Below, piece by piece: positions 33,686 through 44,970 of a stretch of 64,000 nt of DNA (positions are counted from its first letter, which is position 1; each line of letters begins with the position of its first letter). The translations under genes and the position numbers were made by a program. Origin of the DNA: Solirubrobacter sp035555675. Lineage in GTDB: Bacteria; Actinomycetota; Thermoleophilia; Solirubrobacterales; Solirubrobacteraceae. The stretch covers positions 1 to 64,000 of the forward strand of contig DATMGH010000041.1 in the NCBI GenBank assembly GCA_035555675.1. Reading direction: 5' to 3'. The notes below the pieces were generated by a model, which saw nothing but the letters and a program-made list of their open reading frames with translations, had not been told where the DNA came from and searched no databases.

Positions 33686-34635
33686 GCGCCCGCCGGGCAG
33701 GCCGTCACGCGGCCCCGGGTCGAGAGACAGTGGTCCGCGCGCGCCGGCGCGGCACCGCGCCGGATCCTGAACGTCGTCCGCTTGCCGACGTACCCGCGCC
33801 GCGTCACGGACACGGTCAGGACGACCCCCGCGCGCAGGGGACGCTCGAAGCGCGCGACCCGCGTCAGCGTCTTCTTGCGCGCCGCCCCCGGGCGCGACCA
33901 GCGCGCGGCCGGACACCCCTTGCCGCGACAGCGCAGGCTGATCGACGCGGCCCGCGGCGCCCGCACCGAGAAGAGCGTGATCCGCGCCCCCGCGGACGTC
34001 AGCCGTCCGCGCAGGCGCACGACCGGAAACGGCTTCAGCACGCGCCGCTTGCGCGTGGTCTCCTGCAACACATCACCGGTCGTCGGCACCGGCGTCGGCA
34101 CGATGTCGAACGTCGGCGGCGGCGGGGCAGGCGTCGGCTCGACCGTGGGCTCCGGCGAAGGCGCGACGGTCGGCGTCGGCGTGGGCGTCGGCGTCGGCGT
34201 CACGGCCGCGACCACCGCGGTCGCGGTCGCCGTGCGCCGCTCGGCGCGCCCGTTCGCCCCGGGCGCCTGCGCCTGCCCGCGGTACGCATACAGGTTCAGC
34301 ACGATGTAACGCCCGACGTCGGCGGCCTGGACCGTGTAGCGGCTCGAGTACAGCGACCGCGTCGCGCAGCTCCACCACGCCGACGAGGGCGCCGGGCACG
34401 CGAACCACTCCCAGCGCGCCGACGCGCCGTTGCGCCCGCCCTGCGGCCCCCAGACCCCGCCGGTCGCGAACAGCGTCGTCCCGGCCCGCAGCGGCGAGCC
34501 GCCGACGATCCGCCCGGGCTCGGACACCCACGGCGCGGACTGGCCCCAGGCCACGCCGCCGCCACCCCAGGCCGCCAGCAGTACGACCGCGAGCACCGCC
34601 GCGCACCCCGCCCTGCTCAAGCTCACTGACGCCAA
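33682..34635 (-). CDS. Secreted protein with PT-rich linker
   Basis: A 317-aa exported protein. The start is set at TTG 34635 because a perfect AGGAGG (34642-34647) lies 6 nt ahead; the alternative GTG at 34626 is 15 nt from it. Signal peptide: CAAVLAVVLLAAWGGGGVAWG. The first domain (residues 33-140) has four-Cys/Trp-rich sequence (WEWFACPAPSSAWWSCATRS) and YTVQAADVGRYIVLNLYAY, a pattern seen in Ig-like or Big-type wall domains of actinobacteria. A TPTPTPTPTPTV linker follows, then a beta domain with RCRGKGCPAARW, and a basic C-terminus. Function unknown; probably surface exposed. Confidence 0.72.
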   Translation of the reverse strand: MASVSLSRAGCAAVLAVVLLAAWGGGGVAWGQSAPWVSEPGRIVGGSPLRAGTTLFATGGVWGPQGGRNGASARWEWFACPAPSSAWWSCATRSLYSSRYTVQAADVGRYIVLNLYAYRGQAQAPGANGRAERRTATATAVVAAVTPTPTPTPTPTVAPSPEPTVEPTPAPPPPTFDIVPTPVPTTGDVLQETTRKRRVLKPFPVVRLRGRLTSAGARITLFSVRAPRAASISLRCRGKGCPAARWSRPGAARKKTLTRVARFERPLRAGVVLTVSVTRRGYVGKRTTFRIRRGAAPARADHCLSTRGRVTACPAGA

Positions 34636-34751
34636 CTACCGCCTCCTGCGGCCATTTCCCATGCCGTATCCATGGTGCCGCCGGCGCACGCTTCGCCAAG
34701 TCGGCCACTCGTCCAGAGCAGCGTACCCCACGTACTCCTAGACTGACCAAC

Positions 34752-36010
<1,259 letters not shown>

Positions 36011-36014
<4 letters not shown>

Positions 36015-37027
36015 GGGTCGCGGTCGTGGGCGCCACCGGCGCCGTCGGCATCGTGATGCTCGCCAAGCTGGCCGAGCGGAGCTTCCCCGCCACCGAGATC
36101 GTCCCGTTCGCGTCCGCCCGCTCCGCAGGCAAGCAGCTCAACGGCGCGACCGTGCAGCCGCTGACCGGCGAGACGATCCAGGGCTTCGACCTGGCGCTCT
36201 TCAGCGCCGGCGGCGGGACGTCCGGCGAGTGGGCGCCGCGCTTCGTCGAAGCGGGCGCGGTCGTCGTCGACAACTCCTCCAAGTGGCGGCGCGACCCCGA
36301 GGTCCCGCTCGTGGTCGCCGAGGTCAACCCGGAGGCGCTGGACGCCCACAAAGGCCTCGTCGCGAACCCCAACTGCTCGACGATGCAGCTGATGGTGGCG
36401 CTCAAGCCGATCCACGACGCGGCCGGCATCGACCGCCTCAACGTCGCCACCTACCAGTCGGTCTCCGGCACCGGGGTCAACGCGGTCAAGGAGCTCGAGG
36501 AGCAGACGCGCGCGGCGCTGGCCGGCGACGAGCTGCCCGCCCCGAGCGTCTACCCGCACCCGATCGCGTTCAACGTGCTCGGCGGCGCCGGCAGCTTCGC
36601 GCCCGGCGACGATCACACCGACGAAGAGCGCAAGATGATGTTCGAGACGCGCAAGATCCTCGGCGACGAGGAGATCCGCGTCGCGGTCACCTGCGCGCGC
36701 GTGCCGGTGCGCAACTCGCACTCCGAAGCGGTGACGCTGGAGACGCGCGAGGACCTGAGCGTCGAGGACGCGCGCGAGCTGCTGGCGAAGATGCCGGGCC
36801 TGACGCTGATCGACGACCCGGCGACCCACGGCTACCCGACCGCGCTGCAGGCCGCGGGCCACGACGACGTCTTCGTCGGCCGCCTGCGACGCGACCCGAC
36901 GCACCCGCGCGGGCTGCAGATGTGGATCGTCAGCGACAACCTGCTCAAGGGCGCCGCGACGAACGCCGTGCAGATCGCCGAGGCGCTGCATGCGCGCGAC
37001 CTCGTGCGGGTACCCGCCGCGGCATAG
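36011..37027 (+). CDS. asd: Aspartate-semialdehyde dehydrogenase
   Basis: A 338-aa NADP enzyme that reduces aspartyl phosphate to aspartate semialdehyde. VRVAVVGATGAVGIVMLAKL is the nucleotide-binding start, DNSSKWRRDPEVPLVVAEVN follows, and the catalytic Cys122 lies in NPNCSTMQ. NSHSEAVTLE and GLQMWIVSDNLLKGAATNAV are family blocks near the C-terminus. The GTG start overlaps the lysC stop. A strong hairpin terminator follows at 37051. Length and motifs are complete, so the enzyme should be active. Confidence 0.96.
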
Positions 37028-37050
37028 GTTTCCACCACGGGGTACGAGCG

Positions 37051-37078
37051 GGGCGGGCCGAGCGGCCCGCCCTTTCCC
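37051..37078 (+). terminator. Intrinsic terminator after asd (also usable from the other strand)
   Basis: Perfect 9-bp stem GGGCGGGCC (37051-37059) with GGCCCGCCC (37064-37072) around loop GAGC, followed by TTTCCCGTTTCT. It lies between the converging asd and succinate dehydrogenase operons and can stop plus-strand transcription; the minus side has a weaker U-tract. Confidence 0.8.
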
Positions 37079-37082
37079 GTTT

Positions 37083-37994
37083 CTAGACGGTCGCGGCGGC
37101 CACGACCGACGTCGACCAGTCGATGACCGACGAGGGCCTGACCACGTGCTTGTTCATCCCCAGCTGCTTGGGGGAGAGCCCGAGCGCGAGGCCGAGCAGC
37201 TGCGGCAGGTGCAGCACCGGCATGTTCAGCGGCCGGCCGACGACGCCGGCGGCCAGCGGCTGCTGCAGGTCCAGGTTGAGGTGGCAGAGCGGGCACGGCG
37301 TGACCAGCGTGTCGGCCTCCGCGTCCATCGCGTCGCCGAGGTGGCGGCCCGCCTGGCGCAGCGAGTTCTGCTTGTTCATCGTGATGATCGGGAACCCGCA
37401 GCACTTGTACTGGCCGGCGTAGTCGACGACCTCGCCGCCGAGCGCCTCGATCAGCAGCTGCAGGTACGTGTCCCGCGGGTGGGCGTCGTCGATGCCCAGC
37501 CGGTCGGTCGGGCGCACGATGTAGCACCCGTAGAACGGCCCGACGCGCAGGTTGGTCAGCGGCCGCTTGACCTTCGACTTGACGACGTCGAGCCCGATCT
37601 CCTCGACCAGCAGCCAGAGGAAGTGCTTGTTGACGATGCCCTTGTCGTAGCGCAGCCCCTCGGCGGACAGCGTCTCGTTGACGTGGTCGCGGTACGGCGT
37701 GTTCGCGTCCAGGCGCTCCTGGCACTCGCTCTGCGCGCCCTGACAGGTCGAGCAGATGTTCATCATCATCGTCGCGCCGTTCGCGATCTCCTGCTGGGCG
37801 AGCGCGAACGTGCGGGCGTTGAGCGTGTCCGCCAGCTCCTGGTTGTGCTCGGCGATGACGCCGGCGCCGGAGCAGCAGGCGCGGTCGAGCTCGACCAGCT
37901 CGATGTCCAGCAGCGGCGCGACCTGCGCCATCGAGCCGTGCAGCTCCGGGGTGAAGCCACGGCTCACGCAGCCGGGCCAGTAGGCGACTTTCAT
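37083..37994 (-). CDS. Cysteine-rich CCG-domain subunit of succinate dehydrogenase (SdhE/HdrB-like)
   Basis: A 303-aa protein with two cysteine-rich CCG domains: PGCVSRGF and RACCSGAG with STCQGAQSEC in the first half, and GCYIVRP, YKCCGFPI and TPCPLCHLNLDL in the second. This is the heterodisulfide reductase B / class-E succinate:quinone oxidoreductase subunit, which binds iron-sulfur clusters and replaces the usual cytochrome b anchor (SdhC/D). No transmembrane helix is present; association with the membrane would be through an amphipathic surface or another subunit. The ATG overlaps the sdhB stop (ATGA), so it is the third gene of the sdhA-sdhB operon. Confidence 0.88.
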   Translation of the reverse strand: MKVAYWPGCVSRGFTPELHGSMAQVAPLLDIELVELDRACCSGAGVIAEHNQELADTLNARTFALAQQEIANGATMMMNICSTCQGAQSECQERLDANTPYRDHVNETLSAEGLRYDKGIVNKHFLWLLVEEIGLDVVKSKVKRPLTNLRVGPFYGCYIVRPTDRLGIDDAHPRDTYLQLLIEALGGEVVDYAGQYKCCGFPIITMNKQNSLRQAGRHLGDAMDAEADTLVTPCPLCHLNLDLQQPLAAGVVGRPLNMPVLHLPQLLGLALGLSPKQLGMNKHVVRPSSVIDWSTSVVAAATV

Positions 37995-39028
37995 TCGTCC
38001 TCCTCCTCGCCGACCACGTACAGGTTCAGCTCGTAGCGCTCCTCGCGGTCGTGGACGTCGCGGAAGATCCGCTTGACCTCCTTCGACGCCTTGTGCTTGT
38101 GCAGCAGCGCGCCCGCCGGCGTGACCTTGCCGCGGGCGACCGCCTTCAGGATCACCGGCAGCGAGCTCAGCAGCTCGGGCATCGCGCGCGGATGGAACTT
38201 GCCGCCGTAGGAGTCGGGCAGCAGGTCGGCCTCGTGCAGCAGCCCGTTGCGCTCGATGTTGTTGACGAACGCCATCTCGTGGCGGTGGCCGTTGTTGCGG
38301 TCGTCGATGCCGTGATCGGCGCCGGCGATCCGCCGCAGCCGCATGATCTGGCTCATCGGCGCGACGCCCTTCGGGCACGCCTCGATGCAGTTGAAGCAGT
38401 GCGTGCAGTCGTAGATGCCGTGCTCGTCCTCGGCGAGGTTGCGCAGCCGCTCGGCGTGCTGGCCGTCGCGCGGGTCGCCGACGAAGCGGTACGCCTTCGC
38501 GAGCGCGGCCGGGCCGATGAACAGCGGATCGACCTCCATCGACAGGCAGTCCGACACGCAGGCGCCGCACTGGATGCACGCCATCGTCTGCGTGACGTCG
38601 ATCATCGACTCCGGCGGCACGATGTACTCGCGCTCGGGCGCCTCGCCCTCCGGGAGCAGCCACGGCGTGACGCGCTGGATCTTCTTCCAGTGCACCGCGT
38701 CCATGTCGACGATCAGGTCCTTGAGCACGGGCATGTTGCCCATCGGCTCGACCGTGATGACGCCGTCGACGGCGGTCTGGTGGGCCTTGTCGAGATGCGT
38801 GTGGCAGGCCAGGTTCGGCTTGCCGTTGATGCGGACGCCGCAGGAGCCGCAGATCGCGGCGCGGCACGAGCAGCGGATGCCGATCGAGCCGTCCTGACGG
38901 TCCCTGGCCTGCAGGATCCCGTCGAGCACCGACCGGTGCCCGTCGAGCTCGACGTCGTAGTCCTGCCAGTGCGCGGCCTCGCCCGACTCGGGCGAGTAGC
39001 GGCGGATACGGAGCGTGTACTCGGGCAT
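37991..39028 (-). CDS. sdhB: Succinate dehydrogenase iron-sulfur subunit
   Basis: A 345-aa subunit that carries electrons from the flavin. The plant-type [2Fe-2S] ligands are in GIRCSCRAAICGSCGVRING and the following NLAC. The C-terminal ferredoxin-like part holds CIQCGACVSDC and CTHCFNCIEACPKG for the two further clusters. It is about 100 residues longer than the classical subunit; the extra C-terminus (after residue 250: NNIERNGLLHEADLLPDSYG and RIFRDVHDREERYELNLYVV) is typical of enzymes that pair with an HdrB-like third subunit. Start ATG 39028; 20 bp after sdhA. Confidence 0.93.
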   Translation of the reverse strand: MPEYTLRIRRYSPESGEAAHWQDYDVELDGHRSVLDGILQARDRQDGSIGIRCSCRAAICGSCGVRINGKPNLACHTHLDKAHQTAVDGVITVEPMGNMPVLKDLIVDMDAVHWKKIQRVTPWLLPEGEAPEREYIVPPESMIDVTQTMACIQCGACVSDCLSMEVDPLFIGPAALAKAYRFVGDPRDGQHAERLRNLAEDEHGIYDCTHCFNCIEACPKGVAPMSQIMRLRRIAGADHGIDDRNNGHRHEMAFVNNIERNGLLHEADLLPDSYGGKFHPRAMPELLSSLPVILKAVARGKVTPAGALLHKHKASKEVKRIFRDVHDREERYELNLYVVGEEEDE

Positions 39029-39048
39029 AAGTAGACCTCGTCGAAACC

Positions 39049-40734
39049 CTAGTAGACCCGCTCCTGGGGCTCCCACTTGGTGATCGTCACCGGTGAGTAG
39101 GAGACCGTGGGAACGTCATCGCCGTTGCGCGACAGATCGATGTGCTTGAGCCATTGCTCGTCGTCGCGCTTCGGGTAGTCGGTACGGAACTGCGCGCCGC
39201 GCGACTCCTTGCGCTCGAGCGCGCCGACCACGATGCACTCGGCCACGTCGAGCATGTACCCGAGCTCGAGCGCGCTCAGCACGTCCTGGTTGAAGACCGA
39301 GCCCTGGTCGTCGATCGTCGCGGTCTTGGCCTCTTCCTTCAGGCGCCGGACGACTCGGTGGGCCTCCTGCAGCCCCGCCTCGTCGCGGAAGACGGCGACC
39401 TTGTCGTTCATCATCGTGCCGAGCTCGTCGCGGATCGCCGACACGCGGCGCCCGCCGGAGCGGCTCATGATCTCGTCGATCGCGCGCGTCTCGTCGTTGA
39501 CCGCGCCGCGGTCCGGCGTCGGCATCGCCACGTGGCGCGCCCGCTCGCCGGCGTGCTCGCCGGCGCGGCGGCCGAAGATCAGCGTGTCCAGCAGCGAGTT
39601 CGCGCCCAGGCGGTTGCCGCCGTGGACGGACACGCAGGCGACCTCGCCGGCCGCGTACAGGCCGGGGATCGGCGTGGCGCCGTGCACGTCTGACTTGACG
39701 CCGCCCATGATGTAGTGGCAGCCGGGGCGGATGTGGATCGGCTCGCGCGTGATGTCCACGCCCGCGAAGTCACGCCCGATGTTCACGATCTCGCGCAGCG
39801 CCTCGAGCGTGCGCTTGCGCGGCACCTTCGTGATGTCCAGCGCGACCGTGCCGTCCGGGAACCCGCGGCCCTCGTTGATCTCGGTCTGCTCGGCGCGGGA
39901 GACGACGTCGCGCGACGCCAGCTCCATCTTGTTCGGCGCGTACTTCTCCATGAACCGCTCGCCGAGCGCGTTGTAGAGATGCGCACCCTCGCCGCGGGCG
40001 CCCTCGGTGATGAGGATGCCGTTGCCCTGCAGCGTCGTCGGGTGGTACTGGATCATCTCCATGTCCATCAGCGGAGCGCCGATGCGGAACGCCTGCGCGA
40101 TCCCGTCGCCCGTGCAGATGAGCGCGTTGGTGGTCGGCTTGAAGCACTGGCCGGCGCCGCCGGACGCGAGGATCGTCGACTTCGCCGAGAACACCTCCAG
40201 CGCGCCGTCGCGGATGTTGCGGGCGATCGCGCCGGTGCAGTTGCCGGCGTCGTCCTGCAACAGCGAGGTGATGAACCACTCCTCGTAGCGGTCGATCTGC
40301 TCGTGGTGCTTCATCAGCTGCTCGTAGAGCACGTGCAGCAGCGCCTGGCCGGTGATGTCGGCGATGTAGTAGGTGCGGGCCGCGGAGGCGCCGCCGAACG
40401 CGCGGGTGCCGAGCTTGCCCTCGGCGTTGCGGTGGAACGTGACGCCCGCGTGCTCGAGCCAGAGCACTTCGTTCGGGGCCTCACGACACATGATCTCGAT
40501 CGCGTCCTGGTCCCCGAGATAGTCCGAGCCTTTGACCGTGTCGAAGGCGTGTGACTCCCAGGAGTCGTCAGGGTTCAATGCGGCGTTGATGCCGCCGGCC
40601 GCTGCGTTGGAGTGCGAGCGGACCGGGTGGACCTTGCTCATGATCGCCACCGTCGCCCCAGTGCGCGCGGCCGCCAAGGCGGCCCGCTGGCCGGCGAGGC
40701 CGGCCCCGATGATCAGGACGTCGTGTGCGGGCAT
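39049..40734 (-). CDS. sdhA: Succinate dehydrogenase/fumarate reductase flavoprotein subunit
   Basis: A 561-aa FAD subunit. DVLIIGAGLAGQRAALAAAR is the dinucleotide-binding motif. SHSNAAAGGINAAL carries the histidine that usually bonds FAD covalently. MIQYHPTTLQG and ITEGARGEGAHLYNALGERF are substrate-site blocks. HIRPGCHYIMGGVKSDVHGA and GGNRLGANSLLDTLIFGRRA complete the active region. ATG 40734 is chosen (MPAHDVLIIGAG); GTG 40743, preceded by AAGG, is an alternative adding three residues. It heads a three-gene operon with sdhB and the CCG subunit. No cytochrome b subunit gene lies nearby. Confidence 0.95.
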   Translation of the reverse strand: MPAHDVLIIGAGLAGQRAALAAARTGATVAIMSKVHPVRSHSNAAAGGINAALNPDDSWESHAFDTVKGSDYLGDQDAIEIMCREAPNEVLWLEHAGVTFHRNAEGKLGTRAFGGASAARTYYIADITGQALLHVLYEQLMKHHEQIDRYEEWFITSLLQDDAGNCTGAIARNIRDGALEVFSAKSTILASGGAGQCFKPTTNALICTGDGIAQAFRIGAPLMDMEMIQYHPTTLQGNGILITEGARGEGAHLYNALGERFMEKYAPNKMELASRDVVSRAEQTEINEGRGFPDGTVALDITKVPRKRTLEALREIVNIGRDFAGVDITREPIHIRPGCHYIMGGVKSDVHGATPIPGLYAAGEVACVSVHGGNRLGANSLLDTLIFGRRAGEHAGERARHVAMPTPDRGAVNDETRAIDEIMSRSGGRRVSAIRDELGTMMNDKVAVFRDEAGLQEAHRVVRRLKEEAKTATIDDQGSVFNQDVLSALELGYMLDVAECIVVGALERKESRGAQFRTDYPKRDDEQWLKHIDLSRNGDDVPTVSYSPVTITKWEPQERVY

Positions 40735-40771
40735 GAGCCGCACAATAGCCTTGTAACGGTATTAGGCCGCC

Positions 40772-41920
40772 CTAAGCGAGACGCGTCTGCAACGCGCGTG
40801 ACACCTGCTCGACGGTGACCACACCGCGCAGGCGGCCGTCGGCGTCGACCGCCATCAGCGCGCCGAGCGTGCGCAGCGGCTCACTGGCGATCAGGGTCTC
40901 CAGCGGCGTGTCCGTGCGCACGCGTGCGGAGTCGGCGACGACCGCGCGCACCGGCAGCGTCGGGTCCTCCTGCAGGGCGGCGTGCTCGACCGCGGCGCGG
41001 TGCGCGAGCCCGCTGAAGTGCCCGTCCTCCTCGACGACCGCGAACCACGGCCAGCCCTGGTAGCGCAGGAAGAACTCGTCGTACGCGCGCTCGACCGGCA
41101 GCGACGCGGGGATCACCACCGGCTCGGCGTCCATGATGTCGCCCGCGGTGACGCCGTCCAGGCGCGTGACGAAGTTGCTCTGCGCGATCGCGGCGCGGGC
41201 CGCGCCGCCGAGCATCCAGCCGAGCACGATCCACCACAGGCCGCTGAACGTGTCGCCGCCGTTGACGAGCCGGTAGGCGCCATAGAGCATCAGCAGGCCG
41301 GCGAAGCCCTGGCCCAGGTAGGCGGCGAACTTGGTCGCCTTGTGCCGGTCGCCGCTGAGCTTCCACGCGATCGCGCGCGCGATCCGCCCGCCGTCGAGCG
41401 GGAACGCGGGGACCATGTTGAGCACGAACAGCGCGGCGTTGGCCAGCGCGGTGAAGGCGACGATCACCTCCACGAAGGAGCCGGACGCCAGCTGGAACGT
41501 GGCCGCGTCCCCGACCGCGTCGCCCAGCAGCGCGAAGCCGACCGCGCCGAAGACGACCGTCAGGACGAGCGTCACGGCCGGTCCGGCGGCCGCCACGCGG
41601 AACTCCTCGCCGGGGGTCTCGGAGTCGCGCATCGCGCGCATGAAGCCGCCGAAGAAGAACAGGTCCACGCCGCCGACGCCGATCCCTTCCCGGCGCGCCG
41701 CGAACGCGTGGCCGAGCTCGTGCAGCACGATCGACCCGAAGAACAGAAACGCCGCCACGACGGCGGCGGCGAAGCCCTGCCCGGGCGTGACGATCGCGCC
41801 CTCGAAGGAGTCCTGCAACCACCAGATCGACAGGAACAGGATGAAGAACCACGACGGGTGCACGCCGACGCGGATCCCACTGACCTTGAAGAGCTGCAGA
41901 GACGAGCCGCCGCCGAACAC
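40772..41920 (-). CDS. Site-2 protease family (M50) with CBS domains
   Basis: A 382-aa membrane metalloprotease. GTG 41920 is preferred over ATG 41938 because the latter lies only 11 bp from the divergent mdh start. The zinc motif HELGH is at residues 67-71 within IVLHELGHAFAAR; the third ligand is in VLNMVPAFPLDGGRI (LDG motif). About six membrane helices are predicted. The C-terminal 140 residues hold two CBS-like repeats (VTAGDIMDAEPVVIPASLPV; VRAVVADSARVRTDTPLETL), which usually sense adenine nucleotides. It resembles the CBS-containing group related to SpoIVFB, which cleaves membrane-embedded substrates such as anti-sigma factors. Substrate unknown. Confidence 0.88.
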   Translation of the reverse strand: MFGGGSSLQLFKVSGIRVGVHPSWFFILFLSIWWLQDSFEGAIVTPGQGFAAAVVAAFLFFGSIVLHELGHAFAARREGIGVGGVDLFFFGGFMRAMRDSETPGEEFRVAAAGPAVTLVLTVVFGAVGFALLGDAVGDAATFQLASGSFVEVIVAFTALANAALFVLNMVPAFPLDGGRIARAIAWKLSGDRHKATKFAAYLGQGFAGLLMLYGAYRLVNGGDTFSGLWWIVLGWMLGGAARAAIAQSNFVTRLDGVTAGDIMDAEPVVIPASLPVERAYDEFFLRYQGWPWFAVVEEDGHFSGLAHRAAVEHAALQEDPTLPVRAVVADSARVRTDTPLETLIASEPLRTLGALMAVDADGRLRGVVTVEQVSRALQTRLA

Positions 41921-41949
41921 GCGCTGACAGGTTGACATAGCCTAGGTTC

Positions 41950-42933
<984 letters not shown>

Positions 42934-42934
42934 C

Positions 42935-43324
42935 TCAGGCGCCTTCGCGCAGGTGCCAGCCGCGCCCGGACTTCGTCACTTTGCCTTCCTCGGCGAGTCC
43001 GGGCATCACGCGGTAGAGGTAGTTCTGCTGGATCCCCATCGCCTCGGCGAGCTCGGGGATGGTGATGCCGGGGCGCTCGCGCACCAGCTGCAGCGCCTGC
43101 GCGGCGCGCGTGCCGCCGCCCTTGGGACGCCCGCGGCGCGCGCCCGTCGCGCCGCTGCGGCGCCGGCGCGCCGGGGGTGCGGTGGCGGCGTCGACGGCGC
43201 CGTTGCCGATCCCGCCGAGCGCCTGGTCGGCCGCCGCGAGCATCTGGTACTCGTCCACGGCCGGCTTGAGCTCAGCCATGCGCGCCTGGATCTCGTTGCG
43301 TTTCTCTTCGAGGAAATCGGCCAT
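42935..43324 (-). CDS. Putative DNA-binding protein with winged-helix C-terminus
   Basis: A 129-aa protein. The N-terminal 35 residues form a coiled helix (EEKRNEIQARMAELKPAVDE). The middle is basic and AT-hook-like (ARRRRSGATGARRGRPKGGG). The C-terminal 60 residues fit a winged helix: AQALQLVRERPGITIPELAE, AMGIQQNYLYRVMPGLAEEG, KVTKSGRGWHLREG. The combination of an RGRP hook with a wHTH suggests binding of DNA, perhaps as a chromatin-type or regulatory protein. It is conserved-looking but I cannot name the family. It stands alone, converging on mdh. Confidence 0.72.
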   Translation of the reverse strand: MADFLEEKRNEIQARMAELKPAVDEYQMLAAADQALGGIGNGAVDAATAPPARRRRSGATGARRGRPKGGGTRAAQALQLVRERPGITIPELAEAMGIQQNYLYRVMPGLAEEGKVTKSGRGWHLREGA

Positions 43325-43405
43325 TAGAGTGTTACTCCGCTACTAGAGTTAAATCCGCCGCTGCACACCGTACCTCTCCGGGCGCGAAATCGCGCAGGCA
43401 GGGTT

Positions 43406-43849
43406 TCAAGCTTCCAACAGGGCTTTGAGTGCAAGCAGTGACCGGGTGGCCTCGCGCTCGGGCACGCCGCCCACCACGACGCGGCTGGCGGCGTTGCCCA
43501 GAAAACCGCCGGGTGCCTTGAACTCGTTCTCGTACTCGAAGTGGGTGCCGCGGCCGTTGGGGGTCAGGCGGTAACTGGTGCGGGCGTAGGACCCGGCGGG
43601 GCCGCTGCCTTCCCACGTGGCGTGCTCGGGGCGCTCGGCGGCGGTCAGCGTCCAGTGCACTTTGAAGTTCGCGTGGCGCAGGCACAGGGTCTGATCCATC
43701 CGAAAACCGGCGTGCGGCGGACCTGTGTCGGTGCGGTTGACTTTGCGGTGGATCGTCACCCACTCGTGCAGCCGCTTGGGGTCGAGCACGAAGTCGTACA
43801 CCGCCTCCGGCGGCGCGTCGATGTCGATCTGCGCACGGACTTCGCTCAT
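43406..43849 (-). CDS. SRPBCC (START/polyketide cyclase-like) family protein
   Basis: A 147-aa single-domain protein with the SRPBCC pattern: MSEVRAQIDIDAPPEAVYDF with VLDPKRLHEWVTIH, a central beta sheet (FKVHWTLTAAERPEHATWEG, RTSYRLTPNGRGTHFEYENE), and a long C-terminal helix (EREATRSLLALKALLEA). The fold forms a deep hydrophobic cavity for lipids or polyketide-like compounds. Its ATG overlaps the stop of the NAD(P)-binding protein gene, so the pair is an operon and may act on one hydrophobic substrate. Confidence 0.85.
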   Translation of the reverse strand: MSEVRAQIDIDAPPEAVYDFVLDPKRLHEWVTIHRKVNRTDTGPPHAGFRMDQTLCLRHANFKVHWTLTAAERPEHATWEGSGPAGSYARTSYRLTPNGRGTHFEYENEFKAPGGFLGNAASRVVVGGVPEREATRSLLALKALLEA

Positions 43850-44757
43850 GGGGCGCCTTCCATATCACGCACTGCCCGCTCGACGGCGGCCTGGAACGTG
43901 TGCAGTTTGACGCCGAAGACGGTCGCGGCGTCGCGGTCGCGGGGCAGCAGGTCGTGTTCCAGCGACTCCATCAGGGGTTCGATCAGGCCCGGGTCCTCCT
44001 CGGCCACGGCGGCGGCGATCACCGAGGCGACGGGGGTGAGGTTGAACGGCAGTGAGATCGCGGGGCGGTCGATCATCAGCACGGTCGCGATGCGGTCGAG
44101 GAGTTGCTGGTAGGTCATCACGTCCGGGCCGCCGATGTCCCAGGCGCGGCCCGTGTGGAGAGTGGGGAGCGTGGCGGCGGCGGCCAGGAACTCGAGCACG
44201 TCGCGGCCGTCGATCGGCTGCGTGCGGTTGGCGCGCCAGGCGGGCAGCGCGAGCACCGGCAGGCGTTCGATCAGGCGGACGAGGAAGCGGAACGAGCGCG
44301 AGCTGGCGGCGATCACGATCGACGCTCGGAGCGCGACCGGCTCGGGCGCGGCGGCGAGCAGCGCGCGCTCGACCGCGAGGCGGCTGGCGAGGTGGCGCGA
44401 GGGTGCGGCGTGCTGGGGGAGCAGGCCGCCGAGGTAGACGATCCGGCGGACGTTCGCGGCGCGCGCGGCGGCGGCGAACGCGGCGGCCTGGCGGCGCTCG
44501 AGGTCGACGAAGGCGCCGGTCGCCGGGCCCTCCATCGAGTGGATCAGGTAGTAGGCGACCTCGACGTCCTTCAGCGCGGCCTTCAGACCCTGGCCGGTGG
44601 TCGCGTCGCCGAGCACGAGGTCGTCGAGCTCGACCCCGGCTCTCGTCACCCGTTCGCGGGAGCGGGCGAAGCCCCGCACGGCGTGCCCGTCGCGGCGCAG
44701 GCGCGGGACGAGCGCCGAGCCGACCGAGCCGGACACGCCGGTGACGAGAGTCTGCAC
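43846..44757 (-). CDS. NAD(P)-binding SDR-type protein (atypical, NmrA/complex I-like)
   Basis: A 303-aa protein. GTG 44757 gives MQTLVTGVSGSVGSALVPRL, the glycine-rich Rossmann start; starts further up would add a tail of about 30 residues. AYYLIHSMEG and RRIVYLGGLLPQHAAPSRHL are the YxxxK-lacking atypical SDR blocks, and VALRASIVIAASSRSFRFLV follows. This matches the NAD(P)H-binding group of epimerase-like proteins, often paired with SRPBCC proteins, as here by a 4-bp overlap. Such pairs are commonly found near terpenoid or lipid genes. Substrate unknown. Confidence 0.82.
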   Translation of the reverse strand: MQTLVTGVSGSVGSALVPRLRRDGHAVRGFARSRERVTRAGVELDDLVLGDATTGQGLKAALKDVEVAYYLIHSMEGPATGAFVDLERRQAAAFAAAARAANVRRIVYLGGLLPQHAAPSRHLASRLAVERALLAAAPEPVALRASIVIAASSRSFRFLVRLIERLPVLALPAWRANRTQPIDGRDVLEFLAAAATLPTLHTGRAWDIGGPDVMTYQQLLDRIATVLMIDRPAISLPFNLTPVASVIAAAVAEEDPGLIEPLMESLEHDLLPRDRDAATVFGVKLHTFQAAVERAVRDMEGAP

Positions 44758-44970
44758 GCCGTCCAGGCTGACAAACACGCCCAGTTTGCGGTCTCCGATT
44801 GCCGCAAAGGGCGGGGAAATGGCGTCATTTACGGCTATTTGCGGGGAGAACACGAAGAACCTGCGTTTTGCGGATCCGGCGGCCGGTGAGCCCTTGCATG
44901 GCCCGCCCGGCTTCGCTTTGATCGCGGCCGTCCTGTGACGGAGTCGTGAACGAAGGGGTCAGGCGAGGTC

